A stretch of DNA of 64,000 nt from NCBI RefSeq assembly GCF_001428245.1, contig NZ_LMRV01000110.1, positions 27,313 through 91,312 of the forward strand, read 5' to 3'. Below, in pieces: positions 17,509-25,768 of the stretch. Each line of letters begins with the position of its first letter. The stretch's first letter is position 1. Source of the DNA: Paenibacillus sp. Soil522 (lineage in GTDB: Bacteria > Bacillota > Bacilli > Paenibacillales > Paenibacillaceae). The position numbers were made by a program, and so were the translations under genes. A model generated the notes under the pieces. The model saw only the letters and a list, made by a program, of their open reading frames with translations. It had not been told where the DNA came from and did not search any database.

Positions 17509-17552
17509 CCAGTTGGTCGTAGTTCCGTTAAGTAGACAGTGAAGTAAAATGA

Positions 17553-17678
17553 TTAAGCGGCGATCGTTTCTCGGTATCCAATCGGGAAGAGGTCGCCTAT
17601 TTTATTGTAAACGTTCATTATTGTAGTAAAGAGTTTATTTGCATCAGTTTCACAATTGGTTTTTTCGAGGTAAAGCAT
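17553..17678 (-). pseudogene. Unrecognised ORF fragment (41 codons)
   Basis: Minus-strand open stretch MLYLEKTNCETDANKLFTTI followed by MNVYNKIGDLFPIGYRETIAA and a stop. It looks like a genuine protein C-terminus rather than random translation; the frame stays open a few codons further upstream (NNYTYRGG) with no ribosome site. The composition is nearer to the host than the island, so it may be the truncated end of a gene cut by arrival of the island or a transposon-gene remnant. I could not name the family. Confidence 0.35.
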
Positions 17679-17779
17679 TCCCCCGCGATACGTGTAGTTA
17701 TTTTAAAGGTTTAGAATAAGAGATAGAAAAACAAATTTATGATCAATTCATATAAAAAATAACAGCTAATATGGAGATA

Positions 17780-18658
17780 TCATTCCTTACCATGACGAAT
17801 AAACAGCCATACGCCGAACAAAACTAACGCGCCAGCCGCCAACTGATAGCCTGTCAACGCTTCCTTCAGAAGCACCCAAGCAAGCAGGGAGGCGATGACT
17901 GGCTCGCCAAGCACGGACATCGAAACCGCGGCGGCGCTCATATGCTTTAGCAGCCAATTGAACAGATAGTGGCCGAATAGCGTCGGGACGATCGCCAGCA
18001 GCAAGAAAATGCCCCATTCCTTCGGGCTGTAGCCGGTAAAGGAATTGCCTCGGGCGATATTATAGAAGGCGAGCGCAGTAGCGGCAAGCGCGAATATCCA
18101 GAAGTTATACGTGAACGCGTTCATATCCTTCCGCACTTGCTTGCCGATTAGCACATGAAAGGCAACTGCCGCAGCGCCCAGCAAGGATAAAACATCGCCG
18201 AGCAGCGCTTCTCTCGAGAGTGTAAAGTCGCCTGATCCAATGACGATAGAGCCAATGAGCGTGATCCCCACTCCCCATAGCATCATGCGATTGGTCCTCG
18301 TACGGAACAGCAAGTAAGAGCCGAGCATGACGATAACGGGTTCCAGCGTTAATATTACAGTGGAGCTGGCGACCGTGGTCAGCCGCAGCGAAGCCATCCA
18401 AAGCAAAAAATGCAGCGCCAGCATGATGGCCGAGAAGGCTAACAGCCGCCACTGCCTGGCGCTCAGCCGGAACAATTCAGCCCGATATTTGAAGACGAGC
18501 GGAAGCATAATTAAGTTAGTTAAATACAGCCGGTACATCGCTATGACAGCTACGTCGGCGTCGGACCAACGAACGAATATAGCGGAAAACGAGATAGCGA
18601 TAATCCCGACGATGTATAGCAATTCATAGGCGGCAATTGACTGGGGGCTGCGGTTCAT
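17780..18658 (-). CDS. EamA/DMT superfamily transporter
   Basis: Inner-membrane permease of the drug/metabolite transporter superfamily, about 292 residues with ten hydrophobic segments in two EamA repeats. Typical patterns are visible: FSAIFVRWSDADVAVIAMYRL in the first helix pair, ALHFLLWMASLRLTTVASSTVILTLEPVIVML, and the second-repeat counterpart SVLGEPVIASLLAWVLLKEALTGYQLAAGALVLFGV. The ATG at 18658 is chosen because GGGAGA lies 10 bases upstream; the ATG at 18676 has no site. The substrate (amino acid, nucleotide sugar or metabolite efflux) is unknown. It is a single-gene unit on the minus strand. Confidence 0.9.
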   Translation of the reverse strand: MNRSPQSIAAYELLYIVGIIAISFSAIFVRWSDADVAVIAMYRLYLTNLIMLPLVFKYRAELFRLSARQWRLLAFSAIMLALHFLLWMASLRLTTVASSTVILTLEPVIVMLGSYLLFRTRTNRMMLWGVGITLIGSIVIGSGDFTLSREALLGDVLSLLGAAAVAFHVLIGKQVRKDMNAFTYNFWIFALAATALAFYNIARGNSFTGYSPKEWGIFLLLAIVPTLFGHYLFNWLLKHMSAAAVSMSVLGEPVIASLLAWVLLKEALTGYQLAAGALVLFGVWLFIRHGKE

Positions 18659-18686
18659 AAGCGTATGTTCTCCCATACTCGCAAAA

Positions 18687-18731
18687 CCCCTGACTCTTCA
18701 AACGCACCGGCTGCGTTTGAAGAGTCAGGGG
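18687..18731 (-). terminator. Very long perfect hairpin terminator after the exonuclease gene
   Basis: A 20-base perfect inverted repeat (18687-18706 with 18712-18731) around a five-base loop CCGGC. It lies 42 bases past the exonuclease stop; on the minus strand GGGGTTTT follows. Confidence 0.75.
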
Positions 18732-18772
18732 CTCTCATTTTATTTTTTGCCAAACTTAAACGGTCCTGCTTG

Positions 18773-19558
18773 TTATCCGGCTTGTCCTGCTTGTCCGGCC
18801 GAAGAATTTGCCGCCTTCTCAAGCTCTAAATCGAAATACTGCTGCAGTTCCGCAACCTTCCTTACGTCCTCGAAAGAAGCTTTTCCAGCTAAGTAACGTT
18901 CAGCGAACACTTCCCACTGCGGAACGATCTTCTGCGCATTCATCGTACGGATCGCGTTTTTGACCATTCTCCGTTCCTTCGCATTGGTGTACATATCCTT
19001 GTACTGCTGCTTCAGCCCGAAATCCAGCTCGCCAAAAATTTTGCAGAGCACTTCAGCCGTCATGCGGGCATCATCCAGCGCCCGGTGCGCTGAGCCTTCT
19101 GGCGTTATTTCGAGATCAATGAGAGCGGCTTCGACGCTGACATCATTCGTAACATTTTTATAGCGAATGTAGCCCTTCAGCAGGTCGAAATAATCGGCTG
19201 CCATCCAGAAGCTGTCATCGAGCTTATGCATCCGCGTATCATACACAATTCGCTTTAAGTCCTCGCCGCCCCAAGTAAACAGCAGAAAAGCCTCGCTTTT
19301 GTTCAGCCATGCCGTAAAATCGCCGATTACCTTCGGGAAGCGGCTCGCTGTGTCGATGTCTTCCTGCGGAATACCGGTTTTCTTCTTAATAAAGCTGTTC
19401 AGCTTGGAGAAATAAATCGGCTTGATCAAAGCGGAAAATTCATCAACCTGCTCGAGTGAGCTATTTAAACGAACTGCGCCAATCTCAATGACCTCCATGG
19501 GCAATTCGCTTGCAAACTTGCGTCCGTTAAATTCAATATCCAAAATAATATAGTCCAA
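18773..19558 (-). CDS. DEDDh-family 3'-5' exonuclease (KapD-like)
   Basis: Predicted nuclease of 261 residues. All DEDDh catalytic motifs are visible: ExoI with D and E in IILDIEFNG (residues 4-12), ExoII with D in TWGGEDLKR, and ExoIII with H and D in AHRALDDARM. The overall layout resembles the KapD/epsilon-type exonucleases of Firmicutes, with a C-terminal 85-residue helical extension. The ATG follows an AGGTTAGGA-like leader. KapD-type proteins were linked to control of sporulation entry in Bacillus; whether that holds here is inference. Lies downstream of pstA on the same strand, separated by 126 bases. Confidence 0.85.
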   Translation of the reverse strand: MDYIILDIEFNGRKFASELPMEVIEIGAVRLNSSLEQVDEFSALIKPIYFSKLNSFIKKKTGIPQEDIDTASRFPKVIGDFTAWLNKSEAFLLFTWGGEDLKRIVYDTRMHKLDDSFWMAADYFDLLKGYIRYKNVTNDVSVEAALIDLEITPEGSAHRALDDARMTAEVLCKIFGELDFGLKQQYKDMYTNAKERRMVKNAIRTMNAQKIVPQWEVFAERYLAGKASFEDVRKVAELQQYFDLELEKAANSSAGQAGQAG

Positions 19559-19684
19559 AATCCTAACCTCCGATAGATAGCCTGTGTTCTCTATTCTATC
19601 AGAAAAAGGTATGCAAATGGGAACTACAATATGGTAGAAAGTTTTGTGCAGGCTATTTTACGGAGGCTAAAGGCCTGTTTTTTG

Positions 19685-20593
19685 CTAGGAGCGCTTCGTA
19701 CGGCGGGAATTCAGCCATAACGGGATGCGGAACAATAAATTGATGAGCAGCACGATGAATACGAGAACGGCCGCCGCTTTCTGGGCAATTTCCTGCGCAT
19801 CGCCGACGATGGCTTCGGACTGCACATACCAGAGGTGAACGGCGAGCGTGGCGCCGGGCGAGAAGAGGCTGAAATCCCACATTTCGCCGGACGTAGATAC
19901 GCCTGCGGTCAGGATGATGACGGCGCTTTCCCCGAATGCGCGGCCGGCAACCAGGCAGATGCCTGTTATGATGCCGTTAAGTGAAGCGGGGAGAAGCGCG
20001 CGTATGATGGTTTGCAGATGCGTGCCGCCAAGCGCGAAGGAAGCGCTCTTCAACTCCTTCGGCACCGCACGGATCGACTCTTCGGTTACGCGTGTCAGTA
20101 CGGGCAAATTAAGAAAGGCCAAGCTGACCGCTCCGCCGAGAATGGTCAAGCCAATCTCGAAATATTCGACGAACAGCGCGATCCCGAACAAGCCGAATAT
20201 GATGGATGGCACAGATGCGAGTCCTTCTACGCAAATGCGTACGAAGCCGATCAGCTTATTGTCAGGCGCGAACTCCGCCAAATAAATGCCTGCGGCCATT
20301 CCGAGCGGAATCGAAATAACCAAAGAAATGAACAGGATGTAGAAGGAGTTTACCAGAGTCGGACCGATGCCGCCGCCTTCCTCAATCTCGCTCGGCAGAC
20401 CGAATATAAAGTCCCAAGTCAGCTTCGGCAGCCCATCCTGCAAAATGAGATAGAGGAGGCCGAATATAAACGCGATGATAAGTACGCCAAGCGACCAAAC
20501 CACACCTGTGAAAATGCGGTCCTTTACCCGGTTGAGCCCGTTTTTGCCGCTAAACGGATTCATCAAGGGTTTCGTATGAATAACTTGCTTCAT
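19685..20593 (-). CDS. pstA: Phosphate ABC transporter permease PstA
   Basis: Inner-membrane subunit of the high-affinity phosphate importer, 302 residues. It has an N-terminal helix (WSLGVLIIAFIFGLLYLI), a GGGIGPTLVNSFYI entry to the permease core, EFAPDNKLIGFVRICVEGLASVPSIIFGLFG, and the EAA cytoplasmic loop (SFALGGTHLQTIIRALLPASLNGIITG) that contacts the ATPase. The ATG overlaps the pstC stop codon (ATGA), so the two are translationally coupled. No pstB follows: the next gene downstream is the exonuclease, so the ATPase must come from elsewhere. Confidence 0.95.
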   Translation of the reverse strand: MKQVIHTKPLMNPFSGKNGLNRVKDRIFTGVVWSLGVLIIAFIFGLLYLILQDGLPKLTWDFIFGLPSEIEEGGGIGPTLVNSFYILFISLVISIPLGMAAGIYLAEFAPDNKLIGFVRICVEGLASVPSIIFGLFGIALFVEYFEIGLTILGGAVSLAFLNLPVLTRVTEESIRAVPKELKSASFALGGTHLQTIIRALLPASLNGIITGICLVAGRAFGESAVIILTAGVSTSGEMWDFSLFSPGATLAVHLWYVQSEAIVGDAQEIAQKAAAVLVFIVLLINLLFRIPLWLNSRRTKRS

Positions 20594-21552
20594 GCTTGTG
20601 CACCCTTTCTTTGAAGCCAGCGAATGGCAATGATCATAATTAATGAAATGACGAGGAGCAGGAAGCCCATCAAATAAAGCGCGTAATTCCAGGTCGAGTC
20701 AAAAGGAACGTTCGAAATTTGCATAACGATGTTGCTTGTGAGTACGGAAGTAGGCTTGAGCAGGCTGTCGGCCAGCTGCGGCGTATTGCCGATTACCATA
20801 ACGACGGCCATCGTTTCGCCGATCGCGCGAGCCATACCGAGAATGACAGCGTACATGATACCGCTTTTGGCCGATGGAAGCTGCACTCTCCATACCGTTT
20901 GAAAGCGGGTGGCGCCAAGCGCGAAGGATGCGTCGCTGAATTTGGACGGAACTGCGCTGATCGCATCATCGCTTATGCGGCTTACGGTAGGCAATACCAT
21001 GATCGTAAGCACGAGCGCTGCGGCGAGCAGACCGTCGCCCATGCCGCTTCCGGTGACATTTCGAAGCAAAGGAATAAGCACGGTTAAGCCAAGGTAGCCA
21101 TAGACGACGGAAGGAATGCCGACGAGCAGGTCCAGCACCGGACGCAGCATATTTTTAAGCCAAGGCGGTACGAAAACGGACAGAAACACAGCTATGATTA
21201 AGGAAACCGGTACACAGATAAGCAGCGTTAACGCGGTCAAGGCAAAGGTGCCGAATAGGAAAATAAGCGTGCCGTACTGTTCATTCTCGGGATTCCATTC
21301 CGCGGATAAGAAGAAGTCTGCCAGTGAAATATGGCTGAACGTCAAAATGCCGGTACGGAACATGAGCAGCAGAATGAGTAAGAGGATGAGGCAAACAAAG
21401 CCGGCAGCGGCGATGCAGATGTAACGAAAGAGACGATTCGTAAAAAACAGGCGAGATCTCCGGTCAAACGGCTTGCTGCTGCCTGCCAAAATAGCTTTGC
21501 CGAGCTCGGCAGAGAATCTCGGCTGCCGAGCGGTATGAGTGGATTCCAACAT
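20590..21552 (-). CDS. pstC: Phosphate ABC transporter permease PstC
   Basis: Inner-membrane partner of PstA, 320 residues, with about six transmembrane helices. A cytoplasmic N-terminus (MLESTHTARQPRFSAELG) is followed by the first helix, and the core carries PVLDLLVGIPSVVYGYLGL and the EAA loop SFALGATRFQTVWRVQLPSAKSGI. The ATG at 21552 is chosen because GGAGGAG lies 9 bases upstream; a TTG at 21570 overlaps that site. Overlaps pstA by four bases and follows pstS after an intergenic hairpin. Confidence 0.95.
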   Translation of the reverse strand: MLESTHTARQPRFSAELGKAILAGSSKPFDRRSRLFFTNRLFRYICIAAAGFVCLILLLILLLMFRTGILTFSHISLADFFLSAEWNPENEQYGTLIFLFGTFALTALTLLICVPVSLIIAVFLSVFVPPWLKNMLRPVLDLLVGIPSVVYGYLGLTVLIPLLRNVTGSGMGDGLLAAALVLTIMVLPTVSRISDDAISAVPSKFSDASFALGATRFQTVWRVQLPSAKSGIMYAVILGMARAIGETMAVVMVIGNTPQLADSLLKPTSVLTSNIVMQISNVPFDSTWNYALYLMGFLLLVISLIMIIAIRWLQRKGAQA

Positions 21553-21672
21553 AATAATAGGCTCCTCCAAGCGAAATCGGCTGATGCCGGCCTTTTTGCA
21601 GCTAAGCTCGTTTCGCGGTGAAATATAAATGGCTATCGTAATTGAACATATCTGTGCTATTGCAGGAAAGAA

Positions 21673-21708
21673 CGGCCGGCTTAGGCGCTCATTAGCGCAA
21701 GCCGACCG
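21673..21708 (-). terminator. Intercistronic hairpin between pstS and pstC
   Basis: On the minus strand GGTCGGCTTgCGC pairs with GCGCcTAAGCCGGCC, followed by GTTCTTTCC. Such partial terminators after pstS keep the binding protein in excess over the permeases. Confidence 0.6.
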
Positions 21709-21726
21709 CTCTACTTTGAAACTAAT

Positions 21727-22590
21727 CTATTTAATTGCCGAGATAGGAATAAATTTAAGCTTTTTCAAAGATCCGTTCTGGAACTTTGTGCTCTGTACGA
21801 ATTTAATGAATTCCTTCGTTGCGCCAGTCGGTTGGCCTTTAGTCATGTAGTAGCCGTAGCCCCAAACTTTGTATTTGCCGTTAATAACGTTAGCTTCAGT
21901 TGGCGCGACATCGTTGATTTTCACAGCCGTCATTTTGTCCGTTACGTAAGCAAGATCCATGTAACCGATGGCATTAGGGGTAGTTTCAATTGCCGACTTC
22001 ATGTCGCCGCTTGTTTTTACTTCCTTGTAGTTATCCCCTTTGGTCATAAAGCTAGTACCGTCAAGCGCTTTGTCCTGGAAGTTAACGCGAGTTCCGGAAC
22101 CGAAAGTACGATTAACAACGATGATCTCAGCATCATTGCCGCCAACCTCTTTCCAGTTTTTAATCTTGCCGGAGAAGATGCCTTGCAGTTCCTTTGTCGT
22201 CAGGTTTGTTGCCGTTACGTTCTTGTTCACAACCGCTGCGAAAGGAATAATCGCGACTTTATGAGCGACTTGGCCATCGAATTTTTTGAAGCCAGGCACG
22301 TCCTTCGATGCATCCCAGTCTACGGCTCCGATGTTAGCGATGCCTTTGCGAACGGCTTGCGGGCCTGTAACGGAACCGGCAGCGGACGCAGAAATTTTTA
22401 CTTTAGGGTTCAGCTTTTTGAATTCATTAGCCGCTTGAAGCGTTAACGGCAGCAGGGCAGAGGATCCATTAATGACGATTTTGCCGCTTAGTTTGCTAGC
22501 TGCGTCAGCGGTAGGTGTGGAAGCAGGAACAGAGCTGAACCCGATTACAGCGATAAGCGCTGCGATTGTTAATTGTTTAAACCATTTCAT
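21727..22590 (-). CDS. pstS: Phosphate-binding protein PstS
   Basis: Extracellular phosphate-binding component, 287 residues. Signal peptide MKWFKQLTIAALIAVIGFSSVPAS is followed by TADAAS; unusually for a Gram-positive PstS there is no lipobox Cys, so it may be released or held by other contacts. The phosphate-binding motifs are clear: INGSSALLPLTLQAANEF, SAAGSVTGPQAVRKGIANIGAVDW, VNRTFGSGTRVNF. It follows the propeller-protein gene by 19 bases, in the order propeller gene, pstS, pstC, pstA. Confidence 0.93.
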   Translation of the reverse strand: MKWFKQLTIAALIAVIGFSSVPASTPTADAASKLSGKIVINGSSALLPLTLQAANEFKKLNPKVKISASAAGSVTGPQAVRKGIANIGAVDWDASKDVPGFKKFDGQVAHKVAIIPFAAVVNKNVTATNLTTKELQGIFSGKIKNWKEVGGNDAEIIVVNRTFGSGTRVNFQDKALDGTSFMTKGDNYKEVKTSGDMKSAIETTPNAIGYMDLAYVTDKMTAVKINDVAPTEANVINGKYKVWGYGYYMTKGQPTGATKEFIKFVQSTKFQNGSLKKLKFIPISAIK

Positions 22591-22609
22591 TAGAAAAGAC
22601 CTCCATTAA

Positions 22610-24010
22610 TTAGTTAGTAATGTTTTTCCATTTGCCGTTAGTAAGTACAGTAAGCTGTCCATCAATAAGTGCCGCGATATCCGAATTTCCTGATACGATC
22701 AGTTCCGATACACTGTCAGACACGGTTTGCACAAGCTTGCTCGTACCTGTCACGCTATCGATTTCATAGATCGCGTTCGTGCTGCTGCCATCAGCTGTGA
22801 GCAGATAGAGCTTGCTTCCGCCTTGAACGAGCTGATAAACGTCTTTGTCAGCGAACTGCGGCGTTTTTGCCTTACCCGTATTGTCGACTGTAACCAGCTG
22901 TCCGATGCTCGCATCGTCTGCGCTTACGCTGACGTAGCTAACCTTGGAGCCATCTGCCGCTAAATGCAGGAACACCTTGTCCGCCGTATCCTTTGTAAGC
23001 TGTACGGACTTATTGTCGGCAGCAGCCGTGTTATAGAAGAAGATTTGCGGCTCAGTGCCGGTTGCATCGATAGCTACATCATCAAGCTCGACGTCCTTGC
23101 TGCTGTCCGCCGTTACTTTCGGCTGTTTGAATACGTAGAAAGCAACTTTTGTACCGTCTGCGGATACCTCGAGGTTCGCCTTGTAGTCAACCTTGTCTTC
23201 GAGCAGCTTGGACACTTTGCCGTCAGCTAGAGAAAGCTTCGCGATTACAGAGCTTTTGTCGCCTTGCAGGAAGAAGAGGGACGAGCCGTCTTCCGACCAT
23301 TGCAGCTCATTTTTGATCGAGCTGTCTGTGCTTACTTGCATCGATTTTTTTGTGCTCAGATCAATCGTGAACACGGCACCGTTCGCATCGGAGTAAGTGA
23401 CGCTCTTACCATCAGGTGACAGGACAAGCTCGGACGCGCCTGTGGAAGTCAGCAATAGCTCGTACTTTCCGGAAGCGGCATGAACCAAGTAATCCTCGCG
23501 GCCCTCGCCTGCAGAGTTCGATACAAGAAGCTGGGACGAGTTAACCCATACGGCATGCTCGGCGCCTGCAAGCAGCTGAACCGTCGAAATCGTGTCTTTG
23601 TCATAGGTACCGCCAAGCGCTTTAATGAAAGCAGCTGGTTCGATGAAGGTCGAGTAGGCTACCTCTTTAGCCTGATGCTTAAGGGAAGAAGAGACGCCGT
23701 TGACTGTAATTGTTTTTGAAGAAGCTTTCAGCTTCAGCGTGTTGCCTTCAAGCTTCACGACTACAGTGTGGTCACGGTTAATGTGAAGCGAAGCGCCAAT
23801 CGCATTAGTCAAGTCGCGTACGGAGGCCAGCATGACGCCGTCATCGATAATCGTGCGAATCGAAACCGGGTTTGCGTTTACGAGAAAAGTTGCACGATTA
23901 ATTTGTACAGCGTGCTGGCCTGCTGCCGTTTGTGCGAATACCGGAGTGACTGCTGCTGCGCTTATTGCTGCTGTGATCATCGAGATTGCCATTGCTTTTT
24001 TCATTTGCAT
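22610..24010 (-). CDS. Secreted copper-amine-oxidase-like domain plus beta-propeller protein, upstream of pstS
   Basis: Exported protein of 466 residues. A signal peptide (MQMKKAMAISMITAAISAAAVTPVFAQ) precedes a copper amine oxidase N-terminal-like (stalk) domain, about 35-150 (RATFLVNANPVSIRTIIDDGVMLASVRDLTNAIGA), which in Firmicutes is a wall or protein-interaction module, not an oxidase. From about 150 to the end are repeated TolB/WD40-like blades (LVLSPDGKSVTYSDANGAVF, LQWSEDGSSLFFLQGD, LEVSADGTKVAFYV). AAAGGTGA lies about 9 bases before the ATG. The gene heads the pst cluster and shares its likely Pho control. It may be a phosphate-starvation accessory factor; this is inference from position. 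Confidence 0.85.
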   Translation of the reverse strand: MQMKKAMAISMITAAISAAAVTPVFAQTAAGQHAVQINRATFLVNANPVSIRTIIDDGVMLASVRDLTNAIGASLHINRDHTVVVKLEGNTLKLKASSKTITVNGVSSSLKHQAKEVAYSTFIEPAAFIKALGGTYDKDTISTVQLLAGAEHAVWVNSSQLLVSNSAGEGREDYLVHAASGKYELLLTSTGASELVLSPDGKSVTYSDANGAVFTIDLSTKKSMQVSTDSSIKNELQWSEDGSSLFFLQGDKSSVIAKLSLADGKVSKLLEDKVDYKANLEVSADGTKVAFYVFKQPKVTADSSKDVELDDVAIDATGTEPQIFFYNTAAADNKSVQLTKDTADKVFLHLAADGSKVSYVSVSADDASIGQLVTVDNTGKAKTPQFADKDVYQLVQGGSKLYLLTADGSSTNAIYEIDSVTGTSKLVQTVSDSVSELIVSGNSDIAALIDGQLTVLTNGKWKNITN

Positions 24011-24180
24011 GGAATAAGGTCACCTTTCTCAAATGGGCATTTTTTTATAAACCGAGTGTCCGACAGCCGTGGTCGGTATGTATAGTTGTCTTGATCCCTC
24101 CCAGGCAGCGTTAGTTCGGAACATTACATATGTAAACCATTGATTGCCACATGATCATATCAATCATTTATCATCCCATT

Positions 24181-24207
24181 ATTTATAAATTGTATGGAAT
24201 TTGTAAA
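24181..24207 (-). promoter_or_regulatory. Possible Pho box upstream of the pst cluster
   Basis: On the minus strand: TTTACA (complement of 24202-24207), five bases, CATACA (24191-24196), five bases, then a weak third repeat TAAATA. PhoP of Bacillus binds TT(A/T/C)ACA repeats at 11-base period. It lies about 180 bases before the first cluster gene. Confidence 0.45.
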
Positions 24208-24405
24208 AGATAGAGGAATAAGAACCAAATTCATATACTTTACGATGCAGGATAAATTACTCCCTGAATAGGAGAAAAGCCGCATTTCCTGCAGTTCTTC
24301 GGTTTTCTCGTACATATGGGACCGCGTAATCGTGAGAACGACGCAGCGCATAAGGATCATGCTGCTCCGGAGCCGGAAACGAACGCTTAATAAGTATCAA
24401 AAAGA

Positions 24406-24448
24406 AAAGCAGCTAATCAGGCTTTGCCGGAGCCGGATTTGCTGCTTT
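24406..24448 (-). terminator. Terminator of the methyltransferase gene
   Basis: AAAGCAGC (24406-24413) pairs with GCTGCTTT (24441-24448); on the minus strand the stem is followed by TTTTCTTTTT. The loop contains a second copy of CCGGAGCCGGA, also present at 24367. Confidence 0.6.
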
Positions 24449-24542
24449 ATTTATTTTGATGAATATCCATTTTTTGAACGAGCATTCCGGGTAATAATCG
24501 GATTTAATTCCGCTGTATCGTCTGCTGGCTTAGAGTGATGGA

Positions 24543-25232
24543 TTAAGAGGACGCTCCGTTCTTAAAAGCGGCAAACACGGCAAAGCTATAATGCTTGTAT
24601 ACGCAATCCGAATCGGCAAAGCCGGCCTCGCGAAGCCATTTCAGCTGATCCTGCACGCTGGCATTGATGTCGACCTTCCGGCGCTCAATGGACGCTTCGA
24701 TCGCTTCGCTGGATAAACCGCTTTGCCGAATTGCAGCTTTCCACTGCGTCATGTAATAATCATCCCAATATGGCGTCGTACCTGCGGCCTGATCGGCGTT
24801 AACGAAGCAGCCGCCGTCGACTAACAGCTCATGGATGGTACGCAGCAGCGCTCGTTTGGCAGGATGCGTCAGGTGATGAATGGACAGGGAAGAGATGACG
24901 GCATCGTATTTTTCCGTATAGGGATAGCTCGAATAATCTGCCGCTATATAGCGGACGGCGGGGTCATTGCCGAAGCGGGAGCGCGCTTCCTTCAGCATTT
25001 CTTCGCTCAGATCGATTAGGGTGAGAGCGGCGCCCGGATATTTGCTGCGTACGAAGGAGGAAAAAAGGCCGGTTCCTGCTCCTAAGTCTAAAATGCGGGG
25101 AGCAGCGCTCAAGACGTTTACGGAGCCTGCTGCCATGCCGTAAAAGTCATCAAAGCAGGGTATGAGCTGACGGCGCTGACGGTCGTAATTTGGCGCGGCC
25201 GCATCGAACTGTTGCTTTACAATATCACTCAT
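24543..25232 (-). CDS. Class I SAM-dependent methyltransferase
   Basis: Predicted small-molecule methyltransferase of 229 residues. Motif I is ILDLGAGTGLFSSFV (about residues 46-60), the acidic motif II is LTLIDLSEEMLKEA, motif III region is VRYIAADYSSYPYTEKYDAVISSLSIHHL, and motif post-III is LLVDGGCFVNADQAAG. GGAGG precedes the ATG by 8 bases. The substrate is not evident; the YDxxR start and overall pattern are of the methyltransf_25 type. Encoded alone, with its own terminator, divergent from the T-box-controlled aminotransferase. Confidence 0.85.
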   Translation of the reverse strand: MSDIVKQQFDAAAPNYDRQRRQLIPCFDDFYGMAAGSVNVLSAAPRILDLGAGTGLFSSFVRSKYPGAALTLIDLSEEMLKEARSRFGNDPAVRYIAADYSSYPYTEKYDAVISSLSIHHLTHPAKRALLRTIHELLVDGGCFVNADQAAGTTPYWDDYYMTQWKAAIRQSGLSSEAIEASIERRKVDINASVQDQLKWLREAGFADSDCVYKHYSFAVFAAFKNGASS

Positions 25233-25489
25233 AGAAATGCCTCCTCGAACAGATGATGGAATAGCCGCTCTGATATGCTTCCGTATGAAGTTAAGTTGTA
25301 TATTACAGCGGCTTGCTTCATAAAGGAAATATATAAAACAAATAAACTTTATTGATACAGACTATTACGAAATGGCTTTTAATGGCTGAAAAATACATAT
25401 TGCGTTTCCCGGTTTTTGGTGTTACCATTGGGAAAAACTTTACGATTATCGTTGATTTGATATGACAAGCTAAATAGCTTTTACATTCG

Positions 25490-25738
25490 ATGACGAGAAA
25501 GAGTACGTAACGGGCCTGATCGAACAGAGAGTTGGGGCAGCTGAAAACCAACGTTCGGGCGCTTGCGGAAAGCCATCTCCGAGAAGCAGGCTGAACGAGA
25601 GTAAGCTCTGCCGCATTTCCAGCGTTAACGGGAACATGTATTGATGGATACATGAGCGGAGTGTCGCGCTTTGGCGTGAAACTAGGGTGGTAACACGGGT
25701 GGAGACTCGTCCCTTTATAGGGATGGGTCTCTTTTTTG
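25490..25738 (+). promoter_or_regulatory. T-box riboswitch leader, probably alanine-specific (GCC specifier)
   Basis: tRNA-sensing leader. Visible parts: AGTA of the specifier-loop 5' side (25502-25505); distal stem AGTTGG...CCAACG with the GCTGAAAA loop; GCC at 25572-25574 followed by ATCTCCGAG, the usual context of a specifier codon; the T-box AGGGTGGTAACACG (25684-25697); and a terminator stem GAGACtCgTCCCT / AGGGAtGgGTCTC (25702-25731) with seven T. Uncharged tRNA binding would favour the antiterminator and expression of the aminotransferase. The T-box and terminator are secure; the codon reading GCC (Ala) is inferred by alignment from memory. Confidence 0.85.
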
Positions 25739-25768
25739 TTTTCTCAATTCATTTTAGGAGGAACGAGA

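Noticed and set aside
17509-17780. IS3-family transposase tail at the right of the island
   Set aside because: A first reading suggested an IS3-type C-terminus, but that needed a frameshift while a continuous 41-codon frame fits better and matches no transposase that I recognise.
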